A model generated the notes under the pieces. That model saw only the letters and a list, made by a program, of their open reading frames with translations. It searched no databases and was not told the DNA's origin. DNA of 64,000 nucleotides from Fidelibacterota bacterium (GTDB lineage: Bacteria; Fidelibacterota; UBA8477; JABMPR01), in assembly GCA_021734255.1 (NCBI GenBank), contig JAIPJM010000002.1, positions 1-64,000 of the forward strand, read 5' to 3'. A program made the translations under genes and the position numbers. Below, one piece after another: positions 24,866 to 34,374 of this stretch. Each line of letters opens with the position of its first letter. Position 1 is the first letter of the stretch.

Positions 24866-27241
24866 ATGGGAACACGAACCGCCAAGTATTCGAGTAAAAT
24901 TACCAATCTCCATTCACAATTAGCTGACCTGCTTGATAGTACACTTTCGTTGGCAGAATTTTGTGAGCAATCCATCGAAATATTTACTTCTGGCCATAAA
25001 ATCGAGCAAATGAGTCTCGTTTTGTATGAAGAAGCCAAGGGTGTAGTGACCGCTCCTTTCTCGCGAAAAATGCACGAAAGTTTGAAACCTCAAACTTTTG
25101 GTGATATCAACTCTCCCCTTAAAACCCTCCTGCTAAAAAATGAGCCTCTGCTCGTAACGGCGCTGGAATATCTGGATTATTGTCAGGACAAATCCATTGT
25201 CGCTTCGATCCCCAAGGTTTGGTCCGGATGTCCAATTGTAAAAGACGGTAAGATATTTGCGGCTCTCCTGCTCTCAGCCGACCAGGAGGATAATGTACGA
25301 TCCATAAGAGATCTGCACGAACAGATACAATCCTTTTGTAGCGTATTCTCACCCTTTCTCCACACCAGGGTTTTGCTTGAGAATATGCGTAGCAGTGAGG
25401 CAAAATACAGAAAATTGGCGGATTCATCACTCGACATTACCTACCAGGTCACCTTAAAGGGGTATATCAGTTATGTCAGCCCCAATATTAAAACGATCTT
25501 CGGGGTTGAGCCGTCCAAGCTCATCGGCATGCATTATGAGAAATTCACGCCAACCAACCAATTATCAGCAGTTGTAAGAGCCTTATCTGATATTGCCAAT
25601 GAAAAGGAGGTTACCAATCTTCGCCTGACCCCAATGAAACCCATGGGCAATACCAACCAGCTTGAAATAACCGGTGCGCCCATTTATAAAGAGGGCAATG
25701 TAATTGGTGCACAGGGTACAGTCAGGGACATCAGCGAGAGACATCAGGCTCAACAGGAGATCGAGCGGCTTTCCTTCTTTCCCATGACAAATCCTATGCC
25801 CGTCGTTGAGATCGATAAGGAAGGAACACCCAGCTATATCAACCCTGCTGGAATCCAATTGCTTGACCGGATGAGTTTAGATATGAGTCAGGTGGCACTG
25901 ATCCTCCCGCCTACCTTCAAAGAAGATATTGAGATCGCCCAAAATAATAATACCAGTATCCCTTCAAGAGAAGTCTCTCTGGATGGTCGCTACCTGCTCT
26001 GGTCTGCTTTTTTCCTCGAAAATCAAAATATTTTACACTATTACGGCACTGACATTACGGCCCAGAAAAATACGGAGCTGGAGCTGATCGAAGCACAGCA
26101 GATCGCAGTTCAGAATGAACAGGTAAAAACGCTCTTTCTCGCAAATATGAGCCATGAGATCCGTACACCGCTTAACTCGATCCTCGGATTCCTTGAGCTC
26201 ATTGAGGAGGAGGTAAAGCAGAAGTATGATCAGGACCTGCGATCCTACTTTGACATCATCCGGGCCAGTGGAAAGCGATTGTGGCATACGGTGCATGAGA
26301 TCCTGGATATTTCTCAGATCGAAACAGGCACCTTCCCACTTAAGATCGTCACGGTTGACTTGGCCCTCGTTCTCAAGGATTTGAAGAGCACCTTTTCATC
26401 AATTGCTGAAGAAAAACAGATCGACCTGCAGATAGAGATCCCTGATGAACCCATCTGGATCGCCGCAGACGAGTATTGTACCAGCCAAGCCCTGTCCAAT
26501 ATCCTGGATAACGCAATTAAATATACCAATGAAGGTCATGTAAAGGTCAGGTTCTCCGTGGTCGATAAGACCACGGAGGTAACGATCGAAGATACCGGTA
26601 TCGGTATGTCTAAAGAATACCAGGATGAGATGTTCAATGCCTTTTCTCAAGAGAGCACAGGCTATACGAAGCATTTTCAGGGCGTAGGACTGGGACTTGC
26701 CCTGGCCCATCGATATCTCAAGCTGATCGAAAGTGATATTCGACTGACCAGTGAGCAGGATGTGGGGACAAGCTTTACCATATCATTTCCTGCAGATACC
26801 GGCCTCCCAAAATTCCAGGCAGATCCAGCACATTCAGTTGCAGAAAAAGCTAGCGAATATCCTGAAGAAGACCAAAACAAACCTACCAGGGTGTTGGTGG
26901 TTGAAGACGATCCAAATTCCCAAAAACTAGCTGAGCTGATCCTCAAGAAAGATTTTGAACTTTATTTTGCTGAATCTGTCTATGATGCCAAATGTGTTCT
27001 GGAGTCCAATAAGATACAGATCATCCTGCTGGACCTGTCACTGAAAGGTAATGAGGATGGATTGGACCTTGCTCGTTACGTTCGAAATGATTCCCCATAC
27101 AAGCTTATTCCCATTATTGCACTGACCGCCCATGCATTTACTACAGATCGGGAGAAATGCTTTGAAGTCGGCTGTAATGAGTTCCTGACCAAACCATTTC
27201 GACGGACAGACCTTATCGAACTTATTTATGAACTCACCTGA
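24866..27241 (+). CDS. Hybrid histidine kinase with PAS domains and receiver
   Basis: This 791-residue cytoplasmic sensor has an N-terminal GAF-like region (about 10-165), a coiled linker, two PAS domains (about 180-300 and 305-400), HisKA with H-box NMSHEIRTPLNSILG, an ATPase domain (LSNILDNAIKY, EDTGIGMS, GVGLGLAL) and a C-terminal receiver (about 670-790) with VVEDDP, phospho-Asp in ILLDLSLKG and K in LTKPFRR. It therefore starts a phosphorelay; no histidine phosphotransfer protein is adjacent. It lacks the TGCA dyad that marks the kinases of the first 10 kb, so it is probably outside that regulon. Confidence 0.92.
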   Translation: MGTRTAKYSSKITNLHSQLADLLDSTLSLAEFCEQSIEIFTSGHKIEQMSLVLYEEAKGVVTAPFSRKMHESLKPQTFGDINSPLKTLLLKNEPLLVTALEYLDYCQDKSIVASIPKVWSGCPIVKDGKIFAALLLSADQEDNVRSIRDLHEQIQSFCSVFSPFLHTRVLLENMRSSEAKYRKLADSSLDITYQVTLKGYISYVSPNIKTIFGVEPSKLIGMHYEKFTPTNQLSAVVRALSDIANEKEVTNLRLTPMKPMGNTNQLEITGAPIYKEGNVIGAQGTVRDISERHQAQQEIERLSFFPMTNPMPVVEIDKEGTPSYINPAGIQLLDRMSLDMSQVALILPPTFKEDIEIAQNNNTSIPSREVSLDGRYLLWSAFFLENQNILHYYGTDITAQKNTELELIEAQQIAVQNEQVKTLFLANMSHEIRTPLNSILGFLELIEEEVKQKYDQDLRSYFDIIRASGKRLWHTVHEILDISQIETGTFPLKIVTVDLALVLKDLKSTFSSIAEEKQIDLQIEIPDEPIWIAADEYCTSQALSNILDNAIKYTNEGHVKVRFSVVDKTTEVTIEDTGIGMSKEYQDEMFNAFSQESTGYTKHFQGVGLGLALAHRYLKLIESDIRLTSEQDVGTSFTISFPADTGLPKFQADPAHSVAEKASEYPEEDQNKPTRVLVVEDDPNSQKLAELILKKDFELYFAESVYDAKCVLESNKIQIILLDLSLKGNEDGLDLARYVRNDSPYKLIPIIALTAHAFTTDREKCFEVGCNEFLTKPFRRTDLIELIYELT

Positions 27242-27349
27242 TATTCTGGTTTCCTTATATTACATTGGGAGTGATCTATAACCGAGGGGGAAATTATCAA
27301 CTGGAAAAACACCTTAATTCTGCGCTATTTTGGCTTCAGCAAGGTTCCC

Positions 27350-27769
27350 ATGATCTATTATGCTCGACCACGGGTCATGCGGGTCGATGCTGACTTCTGC
27401 GAGATCATGATCCCATTACGAAGGCGAACCAGAAATCATCTGAAAAGCATGTACATTGCCACACTTATCATGGGCGCTGATCTTGCAGCAGGCTTATTGG
27501 GAATGGACCTGATTCAAAAAAGTGGGCACCGCCTATCACTGGTATTCAAGGACGTGCAGGGAGACTTTTTAAAGCGAGTGGACGGGCATGCTCACTTTGT
27601 CTGCGAAGACGGGGCAGCCATTCAAGCACTTATTGATGAAGTGATCACCTCGGGAGAGCGTCAGCATCGCCAAATCCCCGTTCGTGTATATGCTCCAGAT
27701 AAATATGGTGAGGAAGTTCTCGCTCGAATTTCATTGACACTTTCCCTTAAGGAAAAGACAGCGGTTTAG
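27350..27769 (+). CDS. DUF4442 hotdog-fold protein (thioesterase-like)
   Basis: The region from ARPRVMRVDADFCEIMIPL to RTRNHLKSMYIATLIMGADLAAG matches DUF4442, a hotdog-fold family related to PaaI thioesterases. The usual catalytic role would be hydrolysis of an acyl-CoA-like thioester, but the substrate is unknown. The first ATG (27350) leaves out a conserved N-terminal piece: the frame is open from 27278, translates as INWKNTLILRYFGFSKVP, and GAGGGGG at 27284-27290 points to a non-ATG start at ATT 27293 or ATC 27296. Its 3' end overlaps the convergent protease stop by 4 bp. Confidence 0.8.
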   Translation: MIYYARPRVMRVDADFCEIMIPLRRRTRNHLKSMYIATLIMGADLAAGLLGMDLIQKSGHRLSLVFKDVQGDFLKRVDGHAHFVCEDGAAIQALIDEVITSGERQHRQIPVRVYAPDKYGEEVLARISLTLSLKEKTAV

Positions 27770-29439
27770 TAATCAGAAGGCTTGGCTGTTCCTGCCAGGA
27801 TCTCCAGTACCTCTTCCCGCGAATTCAGTAGATCAATGCTTTGCTGGACCACGGGATCATATTTCAAGGATGCTGCAACCCTTGCTCCAGTACCACCAAT
27901 AACATTGGCTAGTTCGATCTCCAGACCGTTGATGATCTGGATCCTATTCGCTGCCAGGATCTCCTCTTGCTGTTCTAAGGCAAGCGCCAGGAGTTGATGC
28001 CGGAGTTCATCCAGTTTTTGAAAAGAGACTGCGGACGAATCTACCAGATCGCGTCCGTTATCGATCCACTCCTTCATACTGCTTGTTGGAAAAGCATCTA
28101 TTGATACCATCCATTGATAAAAACTGTCGATCTGTGCATCCTCCAGGGAGATGGGAAGCATCAATTCGGGGTTTTTGGTTTTATAGTCCAGGGCATATTT
28201 ATAGAACAGGCGCTTGCGCCAAATACCACGTTCAAAATCACTCAGAGCAAGAGGTTCGATCTCAAGATCAGGCTGAACACCGATACCGGAATCAAACTCT
28301 CTATTGTTCTCAGAATAGAAACCTCCACTGGCATCTGATTCAAGCAGGTCCTCGTAAAGAACTGCTTCGGCAATGGGCCGCTTCTGTATGAGTCTGCCGC
28401 TGGGTAAGTAATATTTGGCCGTTGTTAGTTTCAGGCGGGTCTCAGGACCAAGTCTGGTAATCGTTTGCACCAACCCTTTACCATAGGTGGGTTCACCAAT
28501 AACAATGGCACGATCATAGTCCTGCAGAATTCCTGAGAGGATCTCTGAAGCTGAAGCTGAGCCACCATCCACGAGGATGGCGACAGGAAGTTCCCGGCGA
28601 ACGATGGGATTGCGTCGAGAATAATACTGTCGCTTCGACTGTGTTACCCGCCCCCTGGTCTCCAGAAGGAGTTCGCCCTTATCAATGAACAGGTCGGCGC
28701 TCATAAGGGAGGCATTCAACAGTCCACCTGGATTTCCGCGAACATCGAGGATCAATCCAATGAGATTAAGCTTGTTTAATTTTCTAACGGCCCGCTCCAG
28801 GTCTTCTCCAGAATATTTAGTGAAATTTGCCAGGCGGATATAGCCCACATTATCACGAAGCAATCCAGAATATGAAATGTCGGGAACTTTGATCATTTCC
28901 CGGATCAACTCAAATTCCAGGATATCTTGATCACCTGCGCGCTTAATGCTCAGGGTTACGGGCTTGCCGACCGGTCCCCGCATGAGCTTCGCAGCGTCGG
29001 CAATGCGCAAACCTTTTGTCCAGACTGAGTCAATTCTGATAATCCGATCACCTGCCAGGATTCCCTGTAAAAATGCGGGCGTTCCATCCATGGGTGACAC
29101 GGCAATCAGGGTATCATTCATTCGGCCCAGATGGATACCTACTCCCCCATACTCACCCGTGGTGATATCATCGATCCGGTTTGACTCGCCGTCATAGATA
29201 TACTCGGAATAGGGATCCAATTCCCTCAGCATGCCCTCAATGGCTGCATCAGACAGTTTACGGGGATCGATCTCAGCTACATATCGTTCCAGGATAGCCT
29301 GATAGGCTTCCTCGATAGCTGCCTGCCCCTGTTTGTCCGGGGATATGTTCTGAGCATAGGACAGGGGTACCGCAAGAAGTAGTACCAGACCAAGAAATAA
29401 TTTAAGTTTGTTCAACATGGTCAGAGTTAGATCAGCCAT
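27766..29439 (-). CDS. S41 carboxy-terminal processing protease with PDZ domain
   Basis: This 557-residue exported protease has a signal peptide at MLNKLKLFLGLVLLL, preceded by 7 residues that may not be translated (alternative start 29418). A PDZ domain (about 95-180, YGGVGIHLG to SIKRAG) recognises C-termini. The S41 core has the catalytic serine in GGSASASEI and lysine in TYGKGLVQT. A C-terminal region of about 200 residues is charged and helical. CTP-type proteases trim periplasmic or envelope proteins. It overlaps the end of tmk by 8 bp and is the last gene of the rsmI-membrane protein-tmk-protease operon. Confidence 0.93.
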   Translation of the reverse strand: MADLTLTMLNKLKLFLGLVLLLAVPLSYAQNISPDKQGQAAIEEAYQAILERYVAEIDPRKLSDAAIEGMLRELDPYSEYIYDGESNRIDDITTGEYGGVGIHLGRMNDTLIAVSPMDGTPAFLQGILAGDRIIRIDSVWTKGLRIADAAKLMRGPVGKPVTLSIKRAGDQDILEFELIREMIKVPDISYSGLLRDNVGYIRLANFTKYSGEDLERAVRKLNKLNLIGLILDVRGNPGGLLNASLMSADLFIDKGELLLETRGRVTQSKRQYYSRRNPIVRRELPVAILVDGGSASASEILSGILQDYDRAIVIGEPTYGKGLVQTITRLGPETRLKLTTAKYYLPSGRLIQKRPIAEAVLYEDLLESDASGGFYSENNREFDSGIGVQPDLEIEPLALSDFERGIWRKRLFYKYALDYKTKNPELMLPISLEDAQIDSFYQWMVSIDAFPTSSMKEWIDNGRDLVDSSAVSFQKLDELRHQLLALALEQQEEILAANRIQIINGLEIELANVIGGTGARVAASLKYDPVVQQSIDLLNSREEVLEILAGTAKPSDY

Positions 29440-30061
29440 TCAGAAGGTTTGTCACCCGATTAATAACGCGTGCTTTCAAAGATTCGATACTTTCACGACC
29501 ATCCAGAATCAGCCAACGATCCGGTTCCTGTTTGGCCAGCTCTAAATAACCTTTGCGGGTGTTTTCCTTAAAATCTCTATTTTCCGCTTCCAAACGATCC
29601 AATTCGCGGTCATCCATGCGATTTTCTGCAGTCTCGAGTGGGGTGTCGACCAGGATCGTCAAGTGGGGCATGACGTCACCGATGGCGACATCAGCCACCT
29701 GGCGTATACTTTCCAGGGGTAGGTCTCGCCCGTATCCCTGATACGCAAGGGTGCTGTCAACAAAGCGGTCCAGAAGAACCACTTCTCCTCTTTTCAGGGC
29801 TGGGATAACCTTCTCTGTGATCAGCTGATTCCGGCTGGCAAAATAGAGCAGCATCTCAGTGATCGGGCTAATCTCAGTATGTTCTTTGTCGAGCAGAATA
29901 TCCCTTATCTTTTCAGAAATGTGCGTACCACCAGGTTCTCTGAACAGGTGTACCTTATAGCCTCTACCAAGCAGCTCATGATAAAGCTTTTGGCACTGGG
30001 TGGATTTCCCAGAGCCGTCAATGCCCTCAAAACTTATAAATAAGGGAGCGAATGGTTTCAT
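29432..30061 (-). CDS. tmk: Thymidylate kinase
   Basis: Phosphorylates dTMP to dTDP, an essential step in dTTP synthesis. At 209 residues it has the usual length. P-loop EGIDGSGKST, LFREPGGT (the DR-E/P-G-G segment), DRFVDSTLAYQGYG (DRY-type motif) and a lid after the second domain are all present. It overlaps the membrane-protein gene upstream by 4 bp (ATGA) and the protease downstream by 8 bp, so translation is coupled. Confidence 0.97.
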   Translation of the reverse strand: MKPFAPLFISFEGIDGSGKSTQCQKLYHELLGRGYKVHLFREPGGTHISEKIRDILLDKEHTEISPITEMLLYFASRNQLITEKVIPALKRGEVVLLDRFVDSTLAYQGYGRDLPLESIRQVADVAIGDVMPHLTILVDTPLETAENRMDDRELDRLEAENRDFKENTRKGYLELAKQEPDRWLILDGRESIESLKARVINRVTNLLNG

Positions 30062-30684
30062 TTCTTCTTCTTGGCTAATTGAATAAGGATCCAGATATAG
30101 TCATAGTAGGTCAGAGCTGCCAGAAACCAGGCCAGCAGGACCACAAATAGATAGGCTCGCTCTCCCGGCCATGCGCCCAGAAGGGTAAATAGAAAAATGA
30201 TCCCCATGCGATCCCATCTCAGAAAATACAACTGTGGAATATGGATGGCCGAAAGATCGTATTTCATCTGAAGGTTCGTCAGAAGATAAAGCCCACTGAT
30301 GCCGATCAGCGCCGCCAGACCAGTCCACAGATGTCCTTCAAACCACATATGCATGGTGAGACCTAGCCCGAGCGGGATCTCTTCCAGCAGATGTTTGAAA
30401 CGACTGGCAGGAACACTCCTATCCACATTGAGATGCAGGTTAAGCTGATCCATGAATATCCACACTCCCATGATCAAAGCTGATAAAAAGTAGGAACTGA
30501 GTAGAAGTGCAAGGATAGCCAGACCCAGGAGCCCATAACGCATATTCTGCAGTGTCTTTTTATCAAGATCACTATTTTCTACATAGGATATTGCCTTATT
30601 CAGACTTTTCTGAAGCAGGTTCTGGATAAACCTGGGGTAATTGAAATCATCTCTGGCATATTCATAGTTGGGTTCTGAGGTCAT
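30058..30684 (-). CDS. Integral membrane protein of unknown function
   Basis: This 208-residue protein has a hydrophilic N-terminal 48 residues and then about five helices (50-80, 100-118, 120-138, 158-172, 176-200), ending in KKKK. The layout faintly recalls CDP-alcohol phosphotransferases, but the family signature (DGxxAR...GxxxDxxxD) is absent, so I do not assign that function. It sits between rsmI and tmk with 4-bp overlaps on both sides. Its place in a housekeeping operon suggests a core envelope role. Confidence 0.75.
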   Translation of the reverse strand: MTSEPNYEYARDDFNYPRFIQNLLQKSLNKAISYVENSDLDKKTLQNMRYGLLGLAILALLLSSYFLSALIMGVWIFMDQLNLHLNVDRSVPASRFKHLLEEIPLGLGLTMHMWFEGHLWTGLAALIGISGLYLLTNLQMKYDLSAIHIPQLYFLRWDRMGIIFLFTLLGAWPGERAYLFVVLLAWFLAALTYYDYIWILIQLAKKKK

Positions 30685-31355
30685 TTTTGTTCTCCTATCA
30701 AGATAACTACTTCACCTTTAATGCTGCGAGTATCCAACTGTTCCCTTACCTGCGAGACACTCCCCCGAATAAATTCTTCATACTTCTTGGTGATCTCGCG
30801 AGCGATCACTACGGGTCGATCGCCAAGATGTTCAGCAATGTCCTTCAATGTTCTCCCGATCCGGTGAGGCGATTCATACAGGATAATTGTCTTTCGACAT
30901 TCCGCCAGTTGCTTGAAGCGGCTCTGACGCCCCTTTTTCCTTGGCAGGAATCCCTCAAAAGTGAAGCGATCTGATGGCAAACCGGATGCCACAAGGCCAG
31001 CCAGAACCGCAGAGGCTCCCGGTATGGGAATTACACTGATATCATTGCGCAGGGCTTCTCTCACCAGATAGAAGCCGGGATCGCTGACCATGGGTGTACC
31101 TGCATCTGTGATCAAACCCACATCATCACCCTTTTCCAGCTTACGAATAAGTCCAGGTGTAGCCTGAACCTTATTGTGGTCATGATACGGAAGCATGGGG
31201 GTTGAAATGCTGTAATGCTTGAGGAGGACGCCGGATACACGGGTATCTTCAGCAGCGATCAGATCAACTGCTTTCAGGGTATCGACTGCACGAAAGGTGA
31301 AATCGCCCAAATTCCCAATGGGTGTTGATACCACATATAAAGTACCGCTTGGCAT
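30681..31355 (-). CDS. rsmI: 16S rRNA 2'-O-ribose methyltransferase RsmI
   Basis: Methylates the 2'-OH of C1402 in 16S rRNA. Diagnostic stretches are TLYVVSTPIGNLGD at the N-terminus, AAEDTRVSG, YHDHN and GLITDAGTPMVSDPG (cofactor site). At 224 residues it is shorter than E. coli RsmI (about 286) and lacks the C-terminal helical extension, as in several other phyla. The start has no strong ribosome site. First gene of its operon. Confidence 0.95.
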   Translation of the reverse strand: MPSGTLYVVSTPIGNLGDFTFRAVDTLKAVDLIAAEDTRVSGVLLKHYSISTPMLPYHDHNKVQATPGLIRKLEKGDDVGLITDAGTPMVSDPGFYLVREALRNDISVIPIPGASAVLAGLVASGLPSDRFTFEGFLPRKKGRQSRFKQLAECRKTIILYESPHRIGRTLKDIAEHLGDRPVVIAREITKKYEEFIRGSVSQVREQLDTRSIKGEVVILIGEQK

Positions 31356-31419
31356 GGTTTAATATAACCGTTTGCTAATTAGAGAGTGAGTAATTTTGGC
31401 CCGTTCCAATAATGGTGAT

Positions 31420-31464
31420 CACCGGGTATGAGGGTGCCGCATTCTTGACCCCTGGTACCCGGTG
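31420..31464. repeat. Large inverted repeat between operons
   Basis: CACCGGGTA (31420-31428) and TACCCGGTG (31456-31464) are perfect inverted copies. Inside lie GAGGG and GACCCC, which extend the pairing. There is no T run on either side. It stands between the saccharopine operon end and rsmI, and may be a dispersed repeat or a weak terminator. Confidence 0.5.
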
Positions 31465-31488
31465 TCCATTAATTTGATCCAATAGGAA

Positions 31489-33009
31489 TTAAAGATCGAA
31501 TGAAATTCCCTGCGCCAGCGGAAGGTCTTTGCTCCAATTGATGGTGTTGGTCTGTCGACGCATGTAGGCTTTCCAGGCATCCGATCCAGATTCACGACCA
31601 CCACCCGTTTCCTTTTCACCGCCAAATGCACCACCGATCTCAGCACCAGATGTACCGATATTGATGTTTGCGATCCCACAGTCTGATCCTGTGTGGGACA
31701 GGAATTGCTCTGCATGCTGCACATTCATGGTAAACATGGCTGAGGATAGTCCCTGAGGTACACCGTTATGCAGCGCGATGGCTTCATCGATGGTCTTGAA
31801 GGGAATGATATAAAGAATGGGAGCAAAGGTCTCTTTCTGGACGATCTCCCAATGGTTCTCAGCCTTTACGATGGTGGGCTCTACAAAGAACCCTGCTTTC
31901 CCCTCAATCGCTTTTCCTCCAGATAGCACCTCACCGCCAGCTGCATGAACCTCCTTCATGGCCTGTTCGTAGTCAGACACGGCTGCCTCATTGACCAACG
32001 GACCCATGAGCGTTCCATCTTCCAGAGGATCTCCTATACGAACCTGACCATATGCCTTCACCAAGCGGTCGACGAAACCATCCATGATATTTTCCTGAAT
32101 GATGATCCTGCGGGTCGATGTGCAACGCTGGCCCGCTGTACCAACTGCACCGAATACGGTGGCGGGAACAGCCATATCCAGATTAGCTGTATCGTCAATG
32201 ACAATGGCATTATTACCACCCAATTCAAGGATGGTCTTGCCAAAGCGTTTGCTTACAACTTCACCAACATGACGTCCCATATAAGTTGATCCCGTGAATG
32301 ACACCAAGGGGATACGCTTATCATTGATCAGACGTTCACCGATCGTTGAGCCTTTACCGATGACCAGGTTAAAGATCCCTTTGTATCCATTCTCTTCCAG
32401 GACCTGGTTACAGATATTCTGCACCGCTACTGCACACAGTGGCGTTGTTGATGATGGTTTCCAGATGGTCGTATCACCAGCAATGGCGGCTAAAAATGAA
32501 TTCCAGGCCCATACCGCTACAGGGAAATTGAAGGCTGAGATGACGCCGACAATACCTAAAGGATGGTACTGATCATACATACGATGTTGGAATCGTTCTG
32601 AGTGCATGGTTGATCCATACAGCATCCGTGATTGTCCGACAGCAAAGTCGGCAATATCGATCATTTCCTGAACTTCTCCATCGCCTTCCTGCTTGATCTT
32701 GCCCATTTCCAGGGATACAAGACTACCCAGGGCATCCTTCTTTGCTCTCAAGGCTTCCCCCATTTTGCGCACAAGCTCACCGCGCACAGGAGCCGGGACC
32801 TCTCGCCATTCAAGAAATGCCTCGTGGGAAGCTGCCACCACTTTTTCATAATCCTCAACACCACACTGATATACATTTGCGATGAGTTCACCCGTCGCTG
32901 GATTATATGATTTCAGTACATCATCACCCTTTGTGGATAGCCAATTCTCGGCTCCAACACAGGCTCCAGCATTAAATTCCTGAATGCCCAGTTCCTCTAA
33001 AAAGTCCAT
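31489..33009 (-). CDS. ALDH7 family aminoadipate-semialdehyde dehydrogenase
   Basis: This NAD-dependent aldehyde dehydrogenase of 506 residues belongs to the ALDH7A1/antiquitin group: FNPATGE-type start ([13 protein letters not shown]), [16 protein letters not shown], active-site glutamate in [10 protein letters not shown] and nucleophile in [10 protein letters not shown]. This group oxidises alpha-aminoadipic semialdehyde (or its cyclic form) to alpha-aminoadipate. It is the third gene of an operon whose first two genes make exactly that aldehyde from lysine, which strongly supports the substrate. The gap from the upstream gene is 42 bp. Confidence 0.93.
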   Translation of the reverse strand: MDFLEELGIQEFNAGACVGAENWLSTKGDDVLKSYNPATGELIANVYQCGVEDYEKVVAASHEAFLEWREVPAPVRGELVRKMGEALRAKKDALGSLVSLEMGKIKQEGDGEVQEMIDIADFAVGQSRMLYGSTMHSERFQHRMYDQYHPLGIVGVISAFNFPVAVWAWNSFLAAIAGDTTIWKPSSTTPLCAVAVQNICNQVLEENGYKGIFNLVIGKGSTIGERLINDKRIPLVSFTGSTYMGRHVGEVVSKRFGKTILELGGNNAIVIDDTANLDMAVPATVFGAVGTAGQRCTSTRRIIIQENIMDGFVDRLVKAYGQVRIGDPLEDGTLMGPLVNEAAVSDYEQAMKEVHAAGGEVLSGGKAIEGKAGFFVEPTIVKAENHWEIVQKETFAPILYIIPFKTIDEAIALHNGVPQGLSSAMFTMNVQHAEQFLSHTGSDCGIANINIGTSGAEIGGAFGGEKETGGGRESGSDAWKAYMRRQTNTINWSKDLPLAQGISFDL

Positions 33010-33051
33010 ATTCTATCTCCTGAATTAACAATCTTATCTTTAAATATTCAT

Positions 33052-34368
33052 TTATGCTACGGCAGTCTTCTCTTCAAAAACAATACCGGCATCCCTTAAT
33101 TCTTTCAGCACCGGTTCGTAAATAATTGGATCAACGGGGATCTGCACGCCAGTCAAATTGATCGCACCATCCAGTATTAGGCGTATAGCAATGGCCATGG
33201 GCAATGAGACCGTCCGCGCCATCGAACTTGCCCCATGGGGGACACCATAGTCTATCAGAGTAGATGTGATCAGCTCTGTATGGTCTGAAAAAGAGGCGGT
33301 AAATTGATGCTGTAAAGCCACCATATCCCTTTCACCCTTTTTGAATGCCATCTTGCGACTCATCAAATCAGCGATACAATCCAACACCGTTTTATCGCTA
33401 AAATCCTGAGTGTCTTCACTGAACAGACCCAGCCAATCGAATGCTTTGATCTCATCTGCCTCTGCGCTTAAGCCCAGGGTCTCGATCACTCCGGATTTAA
33501 TATTTGCAGCATCCAGGTCATTTTGTGCTGCGAGCAATTCTGCATAGCACTTGATCTCTGACGAGACTGGCTCCTCTACCAGGAGGTTAAGCGATTTAAG
33601 TGCCAGGACATATCGATGCCAACCCGCATAGCGCAGGGTTCCACGCATGAGCAAGTCGATCTTATTCAGGCCATAAACCTGCTCATAACTGGTCGAATCT
33701 CTATTGGGATACGCTTCGAATTCAAAGGAGTCAACCTGCATAGGGGTCGTCGAATGGAAAAGCTCATCGGCACTAATCTCTTTCACATCGCCTTCGCTGA
33801 TGTAACGGGCTGAATTGTTACCGGCCAGGAGTACTCCTTTGGGACTCCAGGAAAATTTATAGCCAAATGGATTATCATTGGCATCCGGCGCAGGGAGTCC
33901 TCCACATACGGATACGAATTCTTTGATCCGTCCTCCCCGGGACTGGACATCGTGGATGATCTGCATGGCGGACATATGATCAATGCCTGGATCCAGGCCA
34001 ATTTCACAGAGGAATAGCAGCCCCTTCTCCCGGGCTTCCGCATCCAGCGACCGCAGTTCCTCCGATACATAAGATGCATTCACCATCGATTTACCGTGGT
34101 GAATACACTGACGGGCAACAAGTGCATGCAGGGTGTAGGGCAGCAACGAAACCACCAGATCACACGTCGATATCAGTGCACCCAGGGCTGCTTCATCCGT
34201 TACATCCAGCTCGCTTGCCCGGCCCCGCTTATGCCCATTGATCGCCTGCCTGGCATTCTCCGCCTGGACATCGGCTACAACCAGCTCATGGGTCGTATTT
34301 TCAAACAAATAGTCGATAAGGGGTTGAGATACAAGACCTGCCCCCAGAACCAGTACTTGTTTACTCAT
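33052..34368 (-). CDS. Saccharopine dehydrogenase, glutamate-forming (SDH)
   Basis: This 438-residue protein matches the LYS9 and animal AASS C-terminal domain. It has an N-terminal Rossmann fold (VLVLGAGLVSQPLIDYL), LVVSLLPYTLHALVA, CEIGLDPGIDHMSAM and GLPAPDANDNPFGYKFSW, the last a hallmark of saccharopine reductases. It would split saccharopine into glutamate and aminoadipic semialdehyde. It begins 6 bp after the LKR gene and is followed by ALDH7, so the whole saccharopine branch of lysine breakdown is encoded in order. AASS fuses the two dehydrogenases; here they are separate genes. Confidence 0.93.
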   Translation of the reverse strand: MSKQVLVLGAGLVSQPLIDYLFENTTHELVVADVQAENARQAINGHKRGRASELDVTDEAALGALISTCDLVVSLLPYTLHALVARQCIHHGKSMVNASYVSEELRSLDAEAREKGLLFLCEIGLDPGIDHMSAMQIIHDVQSRGGRIKEFVSVCGGLPAPDANDNPFGYKFSWSPKGVLLAGNNSARYISEGDVKEISADELFHSTTPMQVDSFEFEAYPNRDSTSYEQVYGLNKIDLLMRGTLRYAGWHRYVLALKSLNLLVEEPVSSEIKCYAELLAAQNDLDAANIKSGVIETLGLSAEADEIKAFDWLGLFSEDTQDFSDKTVLDCIADLMSRKMAFKKGERDMVALQHQFTASFSDHTELITSTLIDYGVPHGASSMARTVSLPMAIAIRLILDGAINLTGVQIPVDPIIYEPVLKELRDAGIVFEEKTAVA

Positions 34369-34374
34369 GTGTAA

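Noticed and set aside
30058-30684. CDP-alcohol phosphatidyltransferase
   Set aside because: General shape is similar, but the required DGxxAR...D motif is missing.
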